A stretch of 64,000 nt of DNA from Paraburkholderia caledonica NBRC 102488 (GCF_000685095.1 NZ_BAYE01000004.1:310001-374000); one strand, 5' to 3'; counted from the stretch's first letter, positions 18,922-29,935 are shown. Translations and numbers: made by a program. Notes: a model not told the origin generated them from the sequence alone.

Positions 18922-20070
18922 ATGCAACACAAGATGACACAGCTGGCAGGCGCAGCGCTGGTTGCGGCGATGTCGCTGGCGGGGACGGCCAACGCTCAAT
19001 CGACGGACGACGTGAAGATTGGTTTCGCCGGTCCGATGACGGGCGCGCAGGCGCACTACGGCAAAGACTTCCAGAACGGCATCACGCTGGCTGTGGAAGA
19101 CATGAACGCAACGAAGCCGGTGATCGGCGGCAAGCCGGTTCGCTTCGTGCTCGACTCGGCAGACGACCAGGCTGACCCGCGCACCGGCACCACCGTCGCG
19201 CAGAAGCTGGTGGACGACGGCATCAAGGGCATGCTCGGCCACTTCAACTCGGGCACCACGATCCCGGCTTCGCGCATCTACGCGAACGCTGGCATTCCCG
19301 AAATCGCGATGGCAACGGCGCCTGAATACACGCAACAAGGTTTCAAGACCACGTTCCGTATGATGACGTCCGACACGCAGCAAGGTTCGGTCGCGGGCAC
19401 GTTCGCGGTCAAGACGCTTGGCGTGAAGAAGATCGTGATCGTCGACGACCGCACGGCTTACGGCCAGGGTCTGGCGGATCAGTTCGAGAAGGCGGCGAAG
19501 GCAGCGGGCGGTACGATCGTCGATCGCGAATACACGAACGACAAGGCCGTGGACTTCAAGTCGATCCTGACCAAGCTGAAGGCGGCCAATCCGGACCTGA
19601 TCTATTACGGCGGCGCAGATTCGCAAGCGGCACCGATGGTCAAGCAGATGAAGGCGCTCGGCATCAAGGCGCCGCTGATGGGCGGCGAAATGGTTCACAC
19701 GCCGACGTTCATCCAGATCGCGGGTGACGCGGCGAACGGCACGGTGGCATCGCTTGCCGGCCTGCCGCTGGAAGAAATGCCCGGTGGCAAGGACTACGTC
19801 GCCAAGTACAAGAAGCGCTTCAACGAAGACGTGCAAACCTACTCGCCGTACGCTTACGACGGCGCAATGGCCATGTTCGCGGCAATGAAGAAGGCGAACT
19901 CGACGGATCCGGCCAAGTACCTGCCGGTGCTCGCGAAGACGTCGATGCCGGCTGTGACGTCGTCGAACCTCTCGTACGACGCGAAGGGTGATCTGAAGAA
20001 CGGCGGCATCACGCTGTACAAGGTTGTCGACGGCAAGTGGACGACGCTGCAAAGCGTGGGCGGGAAGTAA
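18922..20070 (+). CDS. Branched-chain amino acid ABC transporter substrate-binding protein (LivJ/LivK type)
   Basis: 382 residues with a signal peptide ending TANAQ (about 1-26). The mature part follows the leucine/isoleucine/valine-binding pattern: VKIGFAGPMTGAQAHYGKDF at the N-terminus, GMLGHFNSGTTIPASRIY with the amino-acid-contacting Ser/Thr residues, and VIVDDRTAYGQGLADQF. It captures an amino acid in the periplasm for a LivHMGF-type permease, which is not in this window. RBS AAGGAGA precedes ATG 18922. A strong terminator follows directly, so it is a single-gene transcript. Exact ligand unknown. Confidence 0.88.
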   Translation: MQHKMTQLAGAALVAAMSLAGTANAQSTDDVKIGFAGPMTGAQAHYGKDFQNGITLAVEDMNATKPVIGGKPVRFVLDSADDQADPRTGTTVAQKLVDDGIKGMLGHFNSGTTIPASRIYANAGIPEIAMATAPEYTQQGFKTTFRMMTSDTQQGSVAGTFAVKTLGVKKIVIVDDRTAYGQGLADQFEKAAKAAGGTIVDREYTNDKAVDFKSILTKLKAANPDLIYYGGADSQAAPMVKQMKALGIKAPLMGGEMVHTPTFIQIAGDAANGTVASLAGLPLEEMPGGKDYVAKYKKRFNEDVQTYSPYAYDGAMAMFAAMKKANSTDPAKYLPVLAKTSMPAVTSSNLSYDAKGDLKNGGITLYKVVDGKWTTLQSVGGK

Positions 20071-20101
20071 GCTTTTCCTTGCAGATCGGCTCGATGTTGA
20101 G

Positions 20102-20127
20102 AACCCCGCTTCGGCGGGGTTTTTTTA
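20102..20127 (+). terminator. Intrinsic terminator after the amino acid binding protein
   Basis: AACCCCGC, tetraloop TTCG, GCGGGGTT, followed by T residues to about 20127. Confidence 0.93.
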
Positions 20128-20168
20128 TGGACTTTCGTACCGGGCGCTTTTCCGCCGCACGGTTGCGC

Positions 20169-21887
20169 TTACTCGCCGCGCAACTTCCTCCCCTGCTCCC
20201 GAATCTGCTCCAACGTCGCGCCGGGCGTGCTCGCCTCCTGCGGCATGCGGATCTCGATCACCGCCGCGCATTTCGCCTCCAATGAACGCTGCAACGCCGG
20301 TAGAAAATCTTCGGTGCGTTCAACGGTTTCGCCATGCGCGCCGAACGATCGCGCGAATGCCGCGAAGTCCGGATTCGTGAGCCCGGTGCCGTGCACGCGA
20401 TTCGGATAGTGCCGCTCCTGATGCATGCGGATCGTGCCGAAGTGACCGTTGTTCACGACGATGAACAGCACATGCAGGTCATATTGCATCGCCGTCGCGA
20501 GTTCTTGCGCGGCCATCATGAAGCAGCCATCGCCCGCCAGCGCGACCACCGCGCGCTGCGGATACAGCGACTTCGCCGCGATCGCCGCCGGCACGCCGTA
20601 GCCCATCGCGCCACTCGTGGGCGCAAGTTGAGAGCGGTATTGACGATACGAAAAATGCCGATGCAACCACGTCGCGTAATTGCCGGCGCCGTTCGTCAGT
20701 ATTGCGTCATTCGGAAGATGCGCTCGAAGTTGCTGGATCACTTCTCCCATTTGCACGTCGCCGGGAATCGGCCGGGGCTTGCGCCATTCGAGATATGCGC
20801 GATGCGCTTCTTCCGCTGCGCCCGCCCAAGTCAGCTTTCCGGCAGACGGTTCCAACGCCGCGAGCGCCGCCGCAAGTTCAGGCATGCCGGAGACGATGGG
20901 CAGATCGGCGGCATAAACCCGCCCCAGCTCTTCCGCGCCCTGGTGCACGTGAACCAATGTTTGCTTCGTCTTGGGAATGTCGAGCAACGTATAGCCGTTC
21001 GTCGTGGCTTCGCCAAGGCGAGGACCGAGCGCGAGCAGCAGGTCGGCATCGCGGATACGCCCGGCCAGCGCCGGATTGATGCCGAGTCCCACATCGCCGG
21101 CATAATTCGGATGCTCGTTGTCGAGCGTGTCCTGGAAGCGGAACGCAAGGCCGACAGGCAATTGCCAGTTCTCGACGAAGCGTTGCAAGTCCGCGCAGGC
21201 CGCGGGCGTCCAACCGCTTCCGCCCGCTATCACCATTGGCCGTTGCGCGCTCTCTAGCAATTCGCGCAGCTTACCGATCTGCGCGGTCGACGGCGACGCG
21301 GCCACGCGCTGATAACGCGGCGCGCCCGGTACGGCGTCGCATGCATCGCTCAACACGTCTTCGGGCAAAGAAAGCACCACGGGGCCCGGCCGGCCGGAAG
21401 TCGCCGTGTAGAACGCATGACTCAGATATTCGGGAATGCGCCTCGGATCGTCGATCTGCGCGACCCATTTCGCCATCTGACCGAACATGCGCCGATAGTC
21501 GATCTCCTGGAAAGCCTCGCGATCGAGATGCTCGCGCGCGCATTGCCCAATCAGCAGGATCATCGGCGTGGAGTCCTGAAACGCGGTGTGCACGCCAATC
21601 GATGCGTGCGTCGCACCCGGTCCTCGCGTGACGAGCGCGACGCCCGGGCGCCCGGTCAGCTTACCGATCGCTTCCGCCATGTTCGCGGCCGCCGCTTCGT
21701 GACGGCAGACAATGGTCTGGATGCGCTCCGTTTCGTCGTGCAATGAATCGAGCACGGCGAGAAAACTCTCGCCGGGCACGCAGAAAACACGTTCGACACC
21801 GTGTGTGAGCAAAGCGTCGACAACAAGGCGCGCGCCAGTGGTTCGAGCGGCGGCAGTATCGGAAACGGGAGCATTCGGCTGCGACAT
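20169..21887 (-). CDS. Thiamine-diphosphate-dependent enzyme, acetolactate-synthase-like
   Basis: 572 residues with the three-domain POX/AHAS layout. The N-terminal Pyr domain has the activating Glu64 in CRHEAAAANMAEA. A central domain carries a cofactor-like fold. The C-terminal PP domain has the ThDP/Mg motif GDG...NN (VVALAGDGCFMMAAQE to FIVVNNGHFG). It is not next to a small regulatory subunit gene (ilvN), and the sequence differs from biosynthetic IlvB, so a catabolic or decarboxylase role is as likely. Substrate unknown. RBS GGAGG lies upstream of ATG 21887. Convergent with the binding-protein gene. Confidence 0.75.
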   Translation of the reverse strand: MSQPNAPVSDTAAARTTGARLVVDALLTHGVERVFCVPGESFLAVLDSLHDETERIQTIVCRHEAAAANMAEAIGKLTGRPGVALVTRGPGATHASIGVHTAFQDSTPMILLIGQCAREHLDREAFQEIDYRRMFGQMAKWVAQIDDPRRIPEYLSHAFYTATSGRPGPVVLSLPEDVLSDACDAVPGAPRYQRVAASPSTAQIGKLRELLESAQRPMVIAGGSGWTPAACADLQRFVENWQLPVGLAFRFQDTLDNEHPNYAGDVGLGINPALAGRIRDADLLLALGPRLGEATTNGYTLLDIPKTKQTLVHVHQGAEELGRVYAADLPIVSGMPELAAALAALEPSAGKLTWAGAAEEAHRAYLEWRKPRPIPGDVQMGEVIQQLRAHLPNDAILTNGAGNYATWLHRHFSYRQYRSQLAPTSGAMGYGVPAAIAAKSLYPQRAVVALAGDGCFMMAAQELATAMQYDLHVLFIVVNNGHFGTIRMHQERHYPNRVHGTGLTNPDFAAFARSFGAHGETVERTEDFLPALQRSLEAKCAAVIEIRMPQEASTPGATLEQIREQGRKLRGE

Positions 21888-22041
21888 TGCGATGAGGCCT
21901 CCAGACAGTACATGAGTGCGGTTGCGTCGGCATCGACTGCATGATCGGCCGACCGGCGCCCCGACAGCTTACGCTGGGAGCGCACCCGGTGTCACGGCGC
22001 AGCGCAATGCGCGCTCGCACAGCCGGCGCCATCGGCAAACA

Positions 22042-22075
22042 TGCAAATAAAAACGCGGACCCTGGGGCCCGCGTC
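22042..22075 (-). terminator. Intrinsic terminator after sdaA
   Basis: On the minus strand ACGCGGGCCCCAGGGTCCGCGT forms a stem (one mismatch pair near the loop), followed by TTTTATTTG. It lies about 67 nt past the sdaA stop. Confidence 0.85.
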
Positions 22076-22141
22076 TCGTCCACTTCGCAATACGCCGCGT
22101 TGCCGATCAACGGTCAGCACCGGACATCGTGCAGTCAACCA

Positions 22142-23530
22142 TCAACATTCGACGATGTTCACCGCCAAACCGCCGCGCGACGTTTCCTTGTACTTCGTCT
22201 TCATATCCGCGCCGGTTTCGCGCATGGTCTTGATGACCGAATCCAGCGACACGTAATGACTGCCGTCGCCGCGCAGTGCCATGCGCGCCGCGTTGACCGC
22301 TTTCACCGACGCCATCGCATTGCGCTCGATGCACGGAATTTGCACCATGCCGCCAACCGGATCGCACGTCAGCCCGAGGTTGTGCTCCATACCGATTTCC
22401 GCCGCGTTTTCGACCTGCTTCGGCGTGCCGCCCATTACGGCGGCGAGTGCGCCTGCAGCCATCGAGCAGGCGACGCCTACCTCCCCCTGGCAGCCGACTT
22501 CGGCGCCGGAAATCGACGCGTTCAACTTGTACAGAATGCCGATCGCAGCCGCCGTCATCAGGAAGTCGATCACGCCTTGCTGGTTCGAGCCCGGCATGAA
22601 CCGCGTGTAGTAATGCAGCACCGCGGGAATGATGCCGGCAGCGCCGTTGGTGGGCGCGGTGACGACGCGGCCACCGGCGGCGTTTTCTTCGTTGACCGCG
22701 ATTGCGTAGAGATTGATCCAGTCGATCATCGACAGCGGATCGCGCAGCGCAAGCTCAGGATTGCCCGATAGCGCCCGATACAACTGCGGCGCGCGGCGCT
22801 TCACCTGAAACGGGCCGGGCAAGTTGCCGTCCGCGTCCGGATTGTTGATGCCGCAGCCTCGCGATACGCATGACTGCATCACGTCCCAGATCTTCAGAAG
22901 GCCCGCACGGGTCTCTTCTTCCGTGTGCCAGACCCGCTCGTTTTCCCACATCAGTTGCGCGATGCTTTTGCCGGTCGATCCGCACAGCGCGAGCAACTCA
23001 TTGCCGGTGCGAAACGAGTGCGGCAATTGGTCGACGGCGGCAAGAACCTTGGTGTTCGGTGCGCCGGCCGTCACCACGAAGCCGCCGCCCACCGACAGAT
23101 ACGTCGATTCGCGCAGCGTCTCGCCTTGCGCGTCGAACGCGCGCAGCTTGAGCCCATTCGGATGTTCGGGCAGCGCTTGCCGGTAGAACGAGATGTGATC
23201 CTTCTGCACGAACGGCACTTCATGCGTGCCGAGCAGTTCGAGCTTGCGCGTGGTGCGCACGGCTTCGAGCCGTTGCGCGATCGTGTCGGGGTCGACCGTG
23301 TCGGGTGCGTCGCCCATCAGGCCGAGCATCACGCCGCGATCCGTGCCGTGCCCTTTGCCTGTTGCGCCGAGCGACCCGTAAAGATCCACTTTCACCGACG
23401 CGGTGTTCGGCAGCAGCCCATCGCGTTCGAGCCCTTGGGCGAACATCAGCGCCGCGCGCATCGGCCCGACCGTATGCGAACTTGACGGACCAATGCCGAT
23501 TTTGAAGAGATCGAACACGCTGACTGCCAT
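22142..23530 (-). CDS. sdaA: L-serine dehydratase, single-chain iron-sulfur type
   Basis: 462 residues, the usual length for the fused alpha/beta form. The N-terminal signature is [26 protein letters not shown]. The catalytic C-terminal half has Cys-containing motifs around [19 protein letters not shown] and [15 protein letters not shown], which provide the [4Fe-4S] ligands. It deaminates L-serine to pyruvate and ammonia. RBS GGGAGC precedes ATG 23530. It is 27 nt downstream of the alginate-lyase-family gene and in line with gcvTHP, so serine made from glycine could be drained to pyruvate by the same transcript. Confidence 0.96.
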   Translation of the reverse strand: MAVSVFDLFKIGIGPSSSHTVGPMRAALMFAQGLERDGLLPNTASVKVDLYGSLGATGKGHGTDRGVMLGLMGDAPDTVDPDTIAQRLEAVRTTRKLELLGTHEVPFVQKDHISFYRQALPEHPNGLKLRAFDAQGETLRESTYLSVGGGFVVTAGAPNTKVLAAVDQLPHSFRTGNELLALCGSTGKSIAQLMWENERVWHTEEETRAGLLKIWDVMQSCVSRGCGINNPDADGNLPGPFQVKRRAPQLYRALSGNPELALRDPLSMIDWINLYAIAVNEENAAGGRVVTAPTNGAAGIIPAVLHYYTRFMPGSNQQGVIDFLMTAAAIGILYKLNASISGAEVGCQGEVGVACSMAAGALAAVMGGTPKQVENAAEIGMEHNLGLTCDPVGGMVQIPCIERNAMASVKAVNAARMALRGDGSHYVSLDSVIKTMRETGADMKTKYKETSRGGLAVNIVEC

Positions 23531-23557
23531 TACTGCTCCCTGCTGATGAAAGTTGGT

Positions 23558-24688
23558 TTAGCGCGCCGGCATCGGCAAACACACGGCGAGCCACGCGGGT
23601 GGCGTCGGCGCGAGCCGCAGCGCAATCGGCGTATAGCGTCCGTCGAGACGCGCCGCCAGATGAAACAGTTCCGTCGCGTTCTTCGGATCCCACTGACCCG
23701 AATAGCCGGGCAAGCCGGCTTCGCGACGTTTTGCGTCGAATGCGACGCTCGAATGCACGAATTCCTCATGCGTCTTGCTGCCGTCCGCATACGGCGAGAG
23801 CCAGTTCAGCGCGGCTTGCAGCGACGCGCCGTTCGCGCCCTTCTCCGGCAGCCAGTTGCGGTTGTGGCGGCGGGCGGCGAGCGCGGCGGTAACGAGCGGC
23901 TGCAGATCGTAAGTGACATAGTGCAGCGCGTCGCGTTCGCTGAAGTCGATCGTGGAGCCGTCTGGCTCGATGTTGTCGCCAATATGCTCGGCAAAGAGAC
24001 GCTGCGCCGCATTGATCATTTTGCGGTTGTCGAGCGTGAAGGCCGCCATGGCTATCAGTTTGATCCGATGACTTTGCCAGTTGTTCCGGTAAGTACCTTT
24101 CAAAGGACGCGGCTGGTCGTCGATCTCGGCGATGTAGCCGTTCGCGAGCTTCGTCAGAAAAGCCATCGACGCGTTACGCGTTTTCACAGGCAGCGCACTC
24201 GCGGTCATGTCGTACGCGAGGATCAGCCCTTCGAAGTGCGTTTCGTCGATTGGATTGAAACTCGGCTGATAGGTCGTGACCCACGCGTACAGCAAACGGT
24301 CGACGAGCTTCAGATACCGGTCGTCGCTGGTGGCGCGCCATGCGAGCGCCGCGTCCCGCAACAGGTCGAGATCCTTCTCGGCTTCGACGCTCTGGTCGTA
24401 GATGCCCTCGTGCGGCAGCGTGCCTTCCGTGTGCAGTTTGGCTTGCGCGTGAGGCTTGTCGCCCAGATGCGCGAGCACATTGCTCACCAATGCCTTGACG
24501 CCGGGATCGGCATTCGTGCGCTCGCTGGTTTGCCAGGCGGGCGCTGCGCAAAAATTCATTGCCGCCTGTGCATTGCGAAGCGGCAGCAACACGGCGGCGC
24601 CGGCAAGCAGGCATGCGCATGCGTGCCGCCACGTTGGGACTCGCGTTGCCCCGGCCGGGCTTTGCATCAATCGCACCTTTCGCACCAT
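23558..24688 (-). CDS. Exported alginate-lyase-family protein
   Basis: 376 residues. A basic N-terminus and hydrophobic core (HACACLLAGAAVLLPLRNAQA) form a signal peptide ending near residue 43. The mature part is all-helical, with the family block YRNNWQSHRIKLIAMAAFTLDNRKMI and later SERDALHYVTYDLQPL and HEEFVHSSVAFD. These fit the AlgL/alginate_lyase domain (alpha/alpha toroid, beta-elimination of uronate polymers). The classical NNH...W active site is shifted to NNWQSH, so activity and substrate are uncertain. RBS GAGGAG precedes ATG 24688. It sits oddly between gcvP and sdaA on the same strand. Confidence 0.7.
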   Translation of the reverse strand: MVRKVRLMQSPAGATRVPTWRHACACLLAGAAVLLPLRNAQAAMNFCAAPAWQTSERTNADPGVKALVSNVLAHLGDKPHAQAKLHTEGTLPHEGIYDQSVEAEKDLDLLRDAALAWRATSDDRYLKLVDRLLYAWVTTYQPSFNPIDETHFEGLILAYDMTASALPVKTRNASMAFLTKLANGYIAEIDDQPRPLKGTYRNNWQSHRIKLIAMAAFTLDNRKMINAAQRLFAEHIGDNIEPDGSTIDFSERDALHYVTYDLQPLVTAALAARRHNRNWLPEKGANGASLQAALNWLSPYADGSKTHEEFVHSSVAFDAKRREAGLPGYSGQWDPKNATELFHLAARLDGRYTPIALRLAPTPPAWLAVCLPMPAR

Positions 24689-24804
24689 GCGAAACTCCTC
24701 GTTGGGCTGATTCGGTGTGTGATGTTAGCCGTTTGCGGCCTCCAGCGACAGAACCGCGCACCGCACGCTACAGGCTACGGGCGGCGCGCGGCGACGGCCG
24801 GGTG

Positions 24805-27741
24805 TTACTCGTAATCGGCAACCGGCACGCACGAGCAGAACAGGTTGCGATCGCCATACACGTTGTCCGCGCGGCCGACCGGCGGCCAGTACTTCTTCGC
24901 GATCAGCGTGGGCAGCGGATAGGCGGCGGTTTCGCGCGCGTACGCATGCTTCCACTCGTCCGCGATGACGACTGCAGCCGTGTGCGGGGCGTGCTTCAGT
25001 GGATTGTCTTCCCGGTCCGAGCGGCCTTCTTCAACAGCACGAATTTCGTCACGGATCGCGATCATCGCTTCGATGAACCGGTCGAGTTCTTCCTTCGATT
25101 CCGATTCGGTCGGCTCGACCATCAGCGTGCCCGGCACCGGAAAGCTCATGGTGGGCGCATGGAAACCATAGTCGGCGAGGCGCTTCGCAACGTCGTCTAC
25201 AGTGATGCCGCTCGTTTCCTTGATCGGACGCAGATCGAGAATGCACTCATGCGCGACGAGTCCGCCCGGGCCCGAGTACAGCACCGGATAGTGCGGCGCG
25301 AGTTTCTTCGCGACGTAGTTCGCATTGAGGATCGCGGTCTCGGTCGCGGCGGTGAGATTTTTCGCGCCCATCATCGCGATGTACATCCACGAGATCGGCA
25401 GGATCGACGCCGAGCCGTACGGTGCGCCCGACACTGCGCCAATGCCATTGGGCGCGCGTTCGTAGCCCGACGAAATCTGGTTCGGCAGGAACGGCGCGAG
25501 ATGCGCGCCAACCGCGACCGGACCGACGCCCGGTCCACCGCCGCCGTGCGGAATGCAGAACGTCTTGTGCAGATTCAGGTGCGAGACGTCGCCGCCGAAC
25601 TGGCCCGGCGCGGTCAACCCGACCATCGCGTTCATGTTCGCGCCGTCCACATAGACCTGACCGCCGCGCGCATGCACGATCTCGCAAATTTCGCGGACGT
25701 TCTGTTCGAACACGCCATGCGTGGACGGATACGTGATCATGATCGCCGCGAGCTTGTCGGCGTGCTGGTCGGCCTTCTTCTTCAGGTCTTCGACGTCGAC
25801 GTTGCCTTGCGCGTCGCACGCGACGACCACGACCTGCATGCCGGCCATTTGCGCCGACGCCGGGTTGGTGCCGTGCGCCGAAGCGGGAATCAGGCAGACG
25901 TTGCGATGCGCTTCGCCGCGCGACGCATGATATGCGTGGATGATCAACAGGCCGGCATATTCGCCTTGCGAGCCCGCATTCGGTTGCAGTGAAACCGCTG
26001 CGTACCCGGTTGCGGCGACCAGCATCTCTTCGAGCTGATCGATCATTTCGCGGTAGCCGACGGTTTGCTCAGCCGGTGCGAACGGATGAATCTGGCCGAA
26101 CTCGGGCCACGTGACCGGCAGCATTTCCGACGTCGCGTTCAGCTTCATCGTGCACGAACCGAGCGGGATCATCGACCGGTCGAGCGCGAGATCCTTATCC
26201 GACAGGCTGCGCAGATAGCGCAGCATTTCCGTTTCCGAATGATGACGGTTGAATACGTGATGCGTGAGATACGTGCTCGTGCGTTCCAGCGCGGCCGGCA
26301 CCGAGGCCGCGCCGGACGCCGTGATCGCGGCGTCGAGCGTGTCGACTTGCGGCGCGTCTTTCGCACCTGCGGCTTGGGCGAACACAGCCAGCAGATCGCC
26401 AAGATCGCGGCGCGATGTCGTTTCGTCGATCGACACGCCGACCTGCGTGTCGCTCACGCGGCGCAGATTGATGCGCTTCGCTTTGGCCGCGTCGTGCAAC
26501 GCTTGCGTGCGCGCGCCGGTGTCGAACGTGAGCGTATCGAAGAACGTTTCGTTGACGAGCGTGTAGCCAAGCTGCTTCGCGCCTGCCGCGAGCAACGCGG
26601 CGATGCGGTTCACCCGCAACGCGATTGTCTTGAGACCGCGCGGGCCGTGGTACACCGCATACATGCTGGCCATGATCGCGAGCAGCGCTTGCGCCGTACA
26701 TACGTTCGACGTCGCTTTCTCGCGGCGGATGTGCTGTTCGCGCGTTTGCAGCGCGAGACGCAGCGCGGGATTGCCTTGCGCGTCGACGGTCACCCCGACG
26801 AGACGGCCCGGCATCTGGCGCTTGAATTCGTCGCGCACCGCGAGGTAGGCCGCATGCGGGCCGCCGAAGCCGACCGGCACGCCGAAGCGCTGCGTGTTGC
26901 CGACGGCCACGTCCGCGCCCCACTCGCCCGGCGGCGTAAGGACGGTCAGCGCGAGCAGGTCGGCGGCGACCACCACGTGGCCGCCCGCTGCGTGGATCGC
27001 CTCGGTCAGCGCGCGATAGTCCCGCACGTCGCCGTTCACGCCCGGATATTGCAGCAGCACGCCGAATGCATTTGCGTTCGCGGCTTCCGCTGCGGGACCC
27101 ACTTTCACTTCGATGCCGACCGGCGTGGCGCGCGTTTTCACCACTTCAATGGTTTGCGGCAGCACGTCGTCGGCGACGAAGAATACGTTCGACTTCGGCT
27201 TGCCCACGCGTTGCAGCAGCGTCATTGCTTCAGCTGCGGCGGTGGCTTCGTCCAGCAGCGACGCGTTCGAGATCGCGAGACCTGTCAGGTCGACGATCAT
27301 TTGCTGGAAGTTCAACAGCGCTTCGAGGCGGCCTTGCGAGATTTCCGGCTGATACGGCGTGTACGCCGTGTACCACGCGGGATTCTCGAGCACGTTACGC
27401 AGGATCACCGTCGGCGTGTGGGCGTTGTAGTAACCCTGCCCGATGTACGAGCGGAACACCTGGTTCTTATCCGCGAGTTCGCGCAGCGCGGCGAGCGCTT
27501 CTGCTTCGCTCTTAGGCTGTGCGAAGGGGCCGAGCGGCAGCGGTTCGGTGCGGCGGATCGTCTTTGGAATGACGGCGTCGATCAGCGCGGCGCGCGACGT
27601 GAAGCCCAAGGCTTCGAGCATCGCTTCCTGGTCGGCCGCATCCGGGCCGATATGCCGTTCAGCGAAGGCGTCATGCACTTCGAGCGCGGCGAGCGAGAGA
27701 GGAGTGCGGTTCATCAGACGATCCGGGTGTTCGAGCTTCAT
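24805..27741 (-). CDS. gcvP: Glycine dehydrogenase (decarboxylating), glycine cleavage P protein
   Basis: 978 residues from ATG 27741 ([34 protein letters not shown]) behind AGGA; an upstream in-frame start has no support. It is a full-length homodimeric P protein with two related aminotransferase-fold halves. The PLP lysine is about residue 726 in [19 protein letters not shown]. It decarboxylates glycine and transfers the aminomethyl group to the lipoyl arm of GcvH. Third gene of gcvT-gcvH-gcvP, all on the minus strand behind the glycine riboswitch. Confidence 0.97.
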   Translation of the reverse strand: MKLEHPDRLMNRTPLSLAALEVHDAFAERHIGPDAADQEAMLEALGFTSRAALIDAVIPKTIRRTEPLPLGPFAQPKSEAEALAALRELADKNQVFRSYIGQGYYNAHTPTVILRNVLENPAWYTAYTPYQPEISQGRLEALLNFQQMIVDLTGLAISNASLLDEATAAAEAMTLLQRVGKPKSNVFFVADDVLPQTIEVVKTRATPVGIEVKVGPAAEAANANAFGVLLQYPGVNGDVRDYRALTEAIHAAGGHVVVAADLLALTVLTPPGEWGADVAVGNTQRFGVPVGFGGPHAAYLAVRDEFKRQMPGRLVGVTVDAQGNPALRLALQTREQHIRREKATSNVCTAQALLAIMASMYAVYHGPRGLKTIALRVNRIAALLAAGAKQLGYTLVNETFFDTLTFDTGARTQALHDAAKAKRINLRRVSDTQVGVSIDETTSRRDLGDLLAVFAQAAGAKDAPQVDTLDAAITASGAASVPAALERTSTYLTHHVFNRHHSETEMLRYLRSLSDKDLALDRSMIPLGSCTMKLNATSEMLPVTWPEFGQIHPFAPAEQTVGYREMIDQLEEMLVAATGYAAVSLQPNAGSQGEYAGLLIIHAYHASRGEAHRNVCLIPASAHGTNPASAQMAGMQVVVVACDAQGNVDVEDLKKKADQHADKLAAIMITYPSTHGVFEQNVREICEIVHARGGQVYVDGANMNAMVGLTAPGQFGGDVSHLNLHKTFCIPHGGGGPGVGPVAVGAHLAPFLPNQISSGYERAPNGIGAVSGAPYGSASILPISWMYIAMMGAKNLTAATETAILNANYVAKKLAPHYPVLYSGPGGLVAHECILDLRPIKETSGITVDDVAKRLADYGFHAPTMSFPVPGTLMVEPTESESKEELDRFIEAMIAIRDEIRAVEEGRSDREDNPLKHAPHTAAVVIADEWKHAYARETAAYPLPTLIAKKYWPPVGRADNVYGDRNLFCSCVPVADYE

Positions 27742-27901
27742 GGTGTTCCTGGCGGTGCGGCTGTCCGTGCTGGACCGTTCGAAACCTGGCGCTGTGCGCA
27801 AGGTCTCCTGAACGAGCATCCCCAAAGGGATTCTCTTCACGACGCGGTCCTGTATGTTTCAAGAGGGACGCGCCGCACCTGTCGGGTTATATAAAAGTGA
27901 A

Positions 27902-28282
27902 TCAGGCGCCGATCGACTTCGAGTACGCGTCCGCGTCGATCAAACGATCCTGTGCTGCGTCCGAGGCCGGCTTGATCTTGAAGAGCCAGCTTTCATACGG
28001 GGCGCTGTTGACCGAATCGGGCGTGTCGGCAACGGCGGTGTTCGCTTCGATAATTTCGCCGGAGACCGGCGCGTAAATATCCGAAGCGGCTTTCACCGAT
28101 TCGATCACGGCGACGGTATCGCCGGCCGTGACGGTCTTGCCCAGTTCCTGTACTTCGAAGAAGACGATGTCGCCAAGCGCTTCCTGCGCGTGGTCGGTGA
28201 TGCCGACCGTCAGCGTGCCGTCCGCCTCGGTGCGGACCCACTCGTGCGATTCGGTGTATTTCAGATCGGCCGGGATGCTCAT
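27902..28282 (-). CDS. gcvH: Glycine cleavage system H protein (lipoyl carrier)
   Basis: 126 residues, standard length, a lipoyl-domain barrel. The lipoylated lysine is Lys64 in [21 protein letters not shown]-terminus KYTESHEWV is typical. It shuttles the aminomethyl intermediate between P, T and L proteins. AGGAG precedes ATG 28282. Gap to gcvT is 78 nt and to gcvP 160 nt, consistent with one operon. Confidence 0.97.
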   Translation of the reverse strand: MSIPADLKYTESHEWVRTEADGTLTVGITDHAQEALGDIVFFEVQELGKTVTAGDTVAVIESVKAASDIYAPVSGEIIEANTAVADTPDSVNSAPYESWLFKIKPASDAAQDRLIDADAYSKSIGA

Positions 28283-28360
28283 CGGATGCTCCTATGCGGT
28301 GTGATTCGATATGGACTAAAAACTGGGAAAAGGACGCACGCGCCGGCTGCTAACAATGGT

Positions 28361-29479
28361 TCAACTCACTGCGAGTACTTTGCCGTTGCGCACGAACGGC
28401 AGTTTTACCACGCTTGCGGGCACGGATTTGTCACGAATCTGAACATGAACCGTGTCGCCAGGTTGCACGCCTTTGGGCACCCGCGCGAAGGCGATGGATT
28501 CCTGCATGGTCGGGGAGAAGGTGCCGCTGGTGATTTCGCCTTCGCCATGCGGCGTGACGACCTTCTGATGCGCGCGCAGCACGCCTGCGGCCTTGCCGTT
28601 CTCCTTCAGCAGGATCAGACCGACGAACGCCGCGCGCGAACCGTCCGCTTCCAGCCGGCTCCTGCCGACGAAGTCGCGCGCGGAGGTCAGGTCGACGGTC
28701 CACGCGAGGCCGGCGTCGAGCGGCGAGGTGTTGTCGTCCATATCCTGGCCGTACAGGTTCATGCCGGCTTCGAGACGCAGCGTGTCGCGCGCGCCGAGAC
28801 CCGCCGGGCGCACGCCTTGTGCTTGCAGCGCATTCCACAACGCGACGACGTGATCGGCCGGGACGATGATCTCGAAGCCGTCTTCGCCGGTGTACCCGGT
28901 GCGGGCGACGGTCAATTCGCCGAACGGCGTCGCTTCGACGCGCGCGGCGTTGAAGGGTTTGAGTGTTTCGGTGGCAGAGCGGATGGCCGGCACCGTTCGC
29001 CAGACTTTCTCACGCGCGTTCGGGCCTTGCACGGCGACGATCGCGAGATCGCGGCGCGGCGTGATGGTCAGACCAAAGCCGCCTTCGTTGAGTTGCTTGA
29101 ACCACGCGATGTCTTTGTCGGCGGTGCCCGCGTTGACCACCACGCGGAAATGATCTTCACCGAAGTAGTAGACGATCAGGTCGTCGATTACGCCGCCGTC
29201 CCCGTTCAGCAGGCACGAGTAAAGCGCGCGCCCAGGCGTTTGCAGCTTCGCGACGTTGTTGGCGAGCGCATGCTCGAAGAACCCGCGCACGCGTTCCCCG
29301 GTGAAGTCGATGACGCACATGTGCGAGACGTCGAACATGCCGGCGTCGGTACGCACGGCGCGGTGTTCGTCGATCTGCGAGCCGTAGTTGACGGGCATAT
29401 CCCAGCCGCCGAAATCGACCATGCGAGCGTTGAGCGCGCGATGGGTGGCGTTGAGCGGAGTGTGTTTGAGTTCGGTCAT
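28361..29479 (-). CDS. gcvT: Aminomethyltransferase (glycine cleavage T protein)
   Basis: 372 residues from ATG 29479 ([35 protein letters not shown]), preceded by GAGG. An extended frame starting at 29515 would run into the terminator hairpin and is rejected. Conserved folate-binding block [12 protein letters not shown] and C-terminal glycine-cleavage barrel. It transfers the one-carbon unit from GcvH to tetrahydrofolate, releasing ammonia. First gene of gcvTHP, directly downstream of the tandem glycine riboswitch. Confidence 0.96.
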   Translation of the reverse strand: MTELKHTPLNATHRALNARMVDFGGWDMPVNYGSQIDEHRAVRTDAGMFDVSHMCVIDFTGERVRGFFEHALANNVAKLQTPGRALYSCLLNGDGGVIDDLIVYYFGEDHFRVVVNAGTADKDIAWFKQLNEGGFGLTITPRRDLAIVAVQGPNAREKVWRTVPAIRSATETLKPFNAARVEATPFGELTVARTGYTGEDGFEIIVPADHVVALWNALQAQGVRPAGLGARDTLRLEAGMNLYGQDMDDNTSPLDAGLAWTVDLTSARDFVGRSRLEADGSRAAFVGLILLKENGKAAGVLRAHQKVVTPHGEGEITSGTFSPTMQESIAFARVPKGVQPGDTVHVQIRDKSVPASVVKLPFVRNGKVLAVS

Positions 29480-29503
29480 GGGGCCTCGGGCGTCTCGCGA
29501 AAC

Positions 29504-29566
29504 AAAAAAGGCCATGCAGAGCCGCGCTTCGCGGCCTGCTGGCTGCGAGCGTGGTTCTGCATGGCC
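29504..29566 (-). terminator. Conditional terminator of the glycine riboswitch
   Basis: On the minus strand GGCCATGCAGA and TCTGCATGGCC form an 11-bp stem enclosing an inner GC-rich stem, followed by TTTTTTG. It lies between the second aptamer and the gcvT start, the place of the expression platform. Glycine binding would be expected to prevent this stem and let transcription into gcvT proceed. Confidence 0.85.
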
Positions 29567-29850
29567 CCTCTGTCCTCGATACCTGAGAGATTGCGCTGCC
29601 GCGGCGACGTTGATTCGTCACGGCGGAACGCGCGCCCCTTCGGTGGGCAGCTTGCCGGATCTGCACGACATTGCGATGCAGACGGCTACTGCCGCTCTCC
29701 AGAGTGCGAAAAACGGCGCCTTGATGTTGCGTGTGTTACGTGGCGGCCGGTCTTTCGACGCGTTCGGTCCTTTTGCCTGAGAGTTTGCGGGTGTGCCCCT
29801 TCGGCGGCGCGGCCTGCGAAAATCAGCGGCCCGCGCGCTCTCCCGACGCG
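29567..29850 (-). promoter_or_regulatory. Tandem glycine riboswitch
   Basis: Two glycine aptamers are read on the minus strand. Aptamer 1 (about 29850-29755) has CGGGAGAGC, CGCCGAAGGGGCA, and CAAACTCTCAGGCAAAAGGACCG. Aptamer 2 (about 29705-29567) has CTGGAGAGCGGC, CACCGAAGGGGC, and CAATCTCTCAGGTATCGAGGACAGAGGGG. These are the hallmark cores of the gcvT RNA family. A linker of about 50 nt separates them. The regulated operon is gcvT-gcvH-gcvP, possibly extending to sdaA. Confidence 0.95.
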
Positions 29851-29935
29851 TGCGGCGAATGTACGCGAGGGCCGGGGGCTTGTCAAATGGACGGTTTATT
29901 CGCCGTTATTCGTCCTCGTTTGCCCTGATTCGCCC

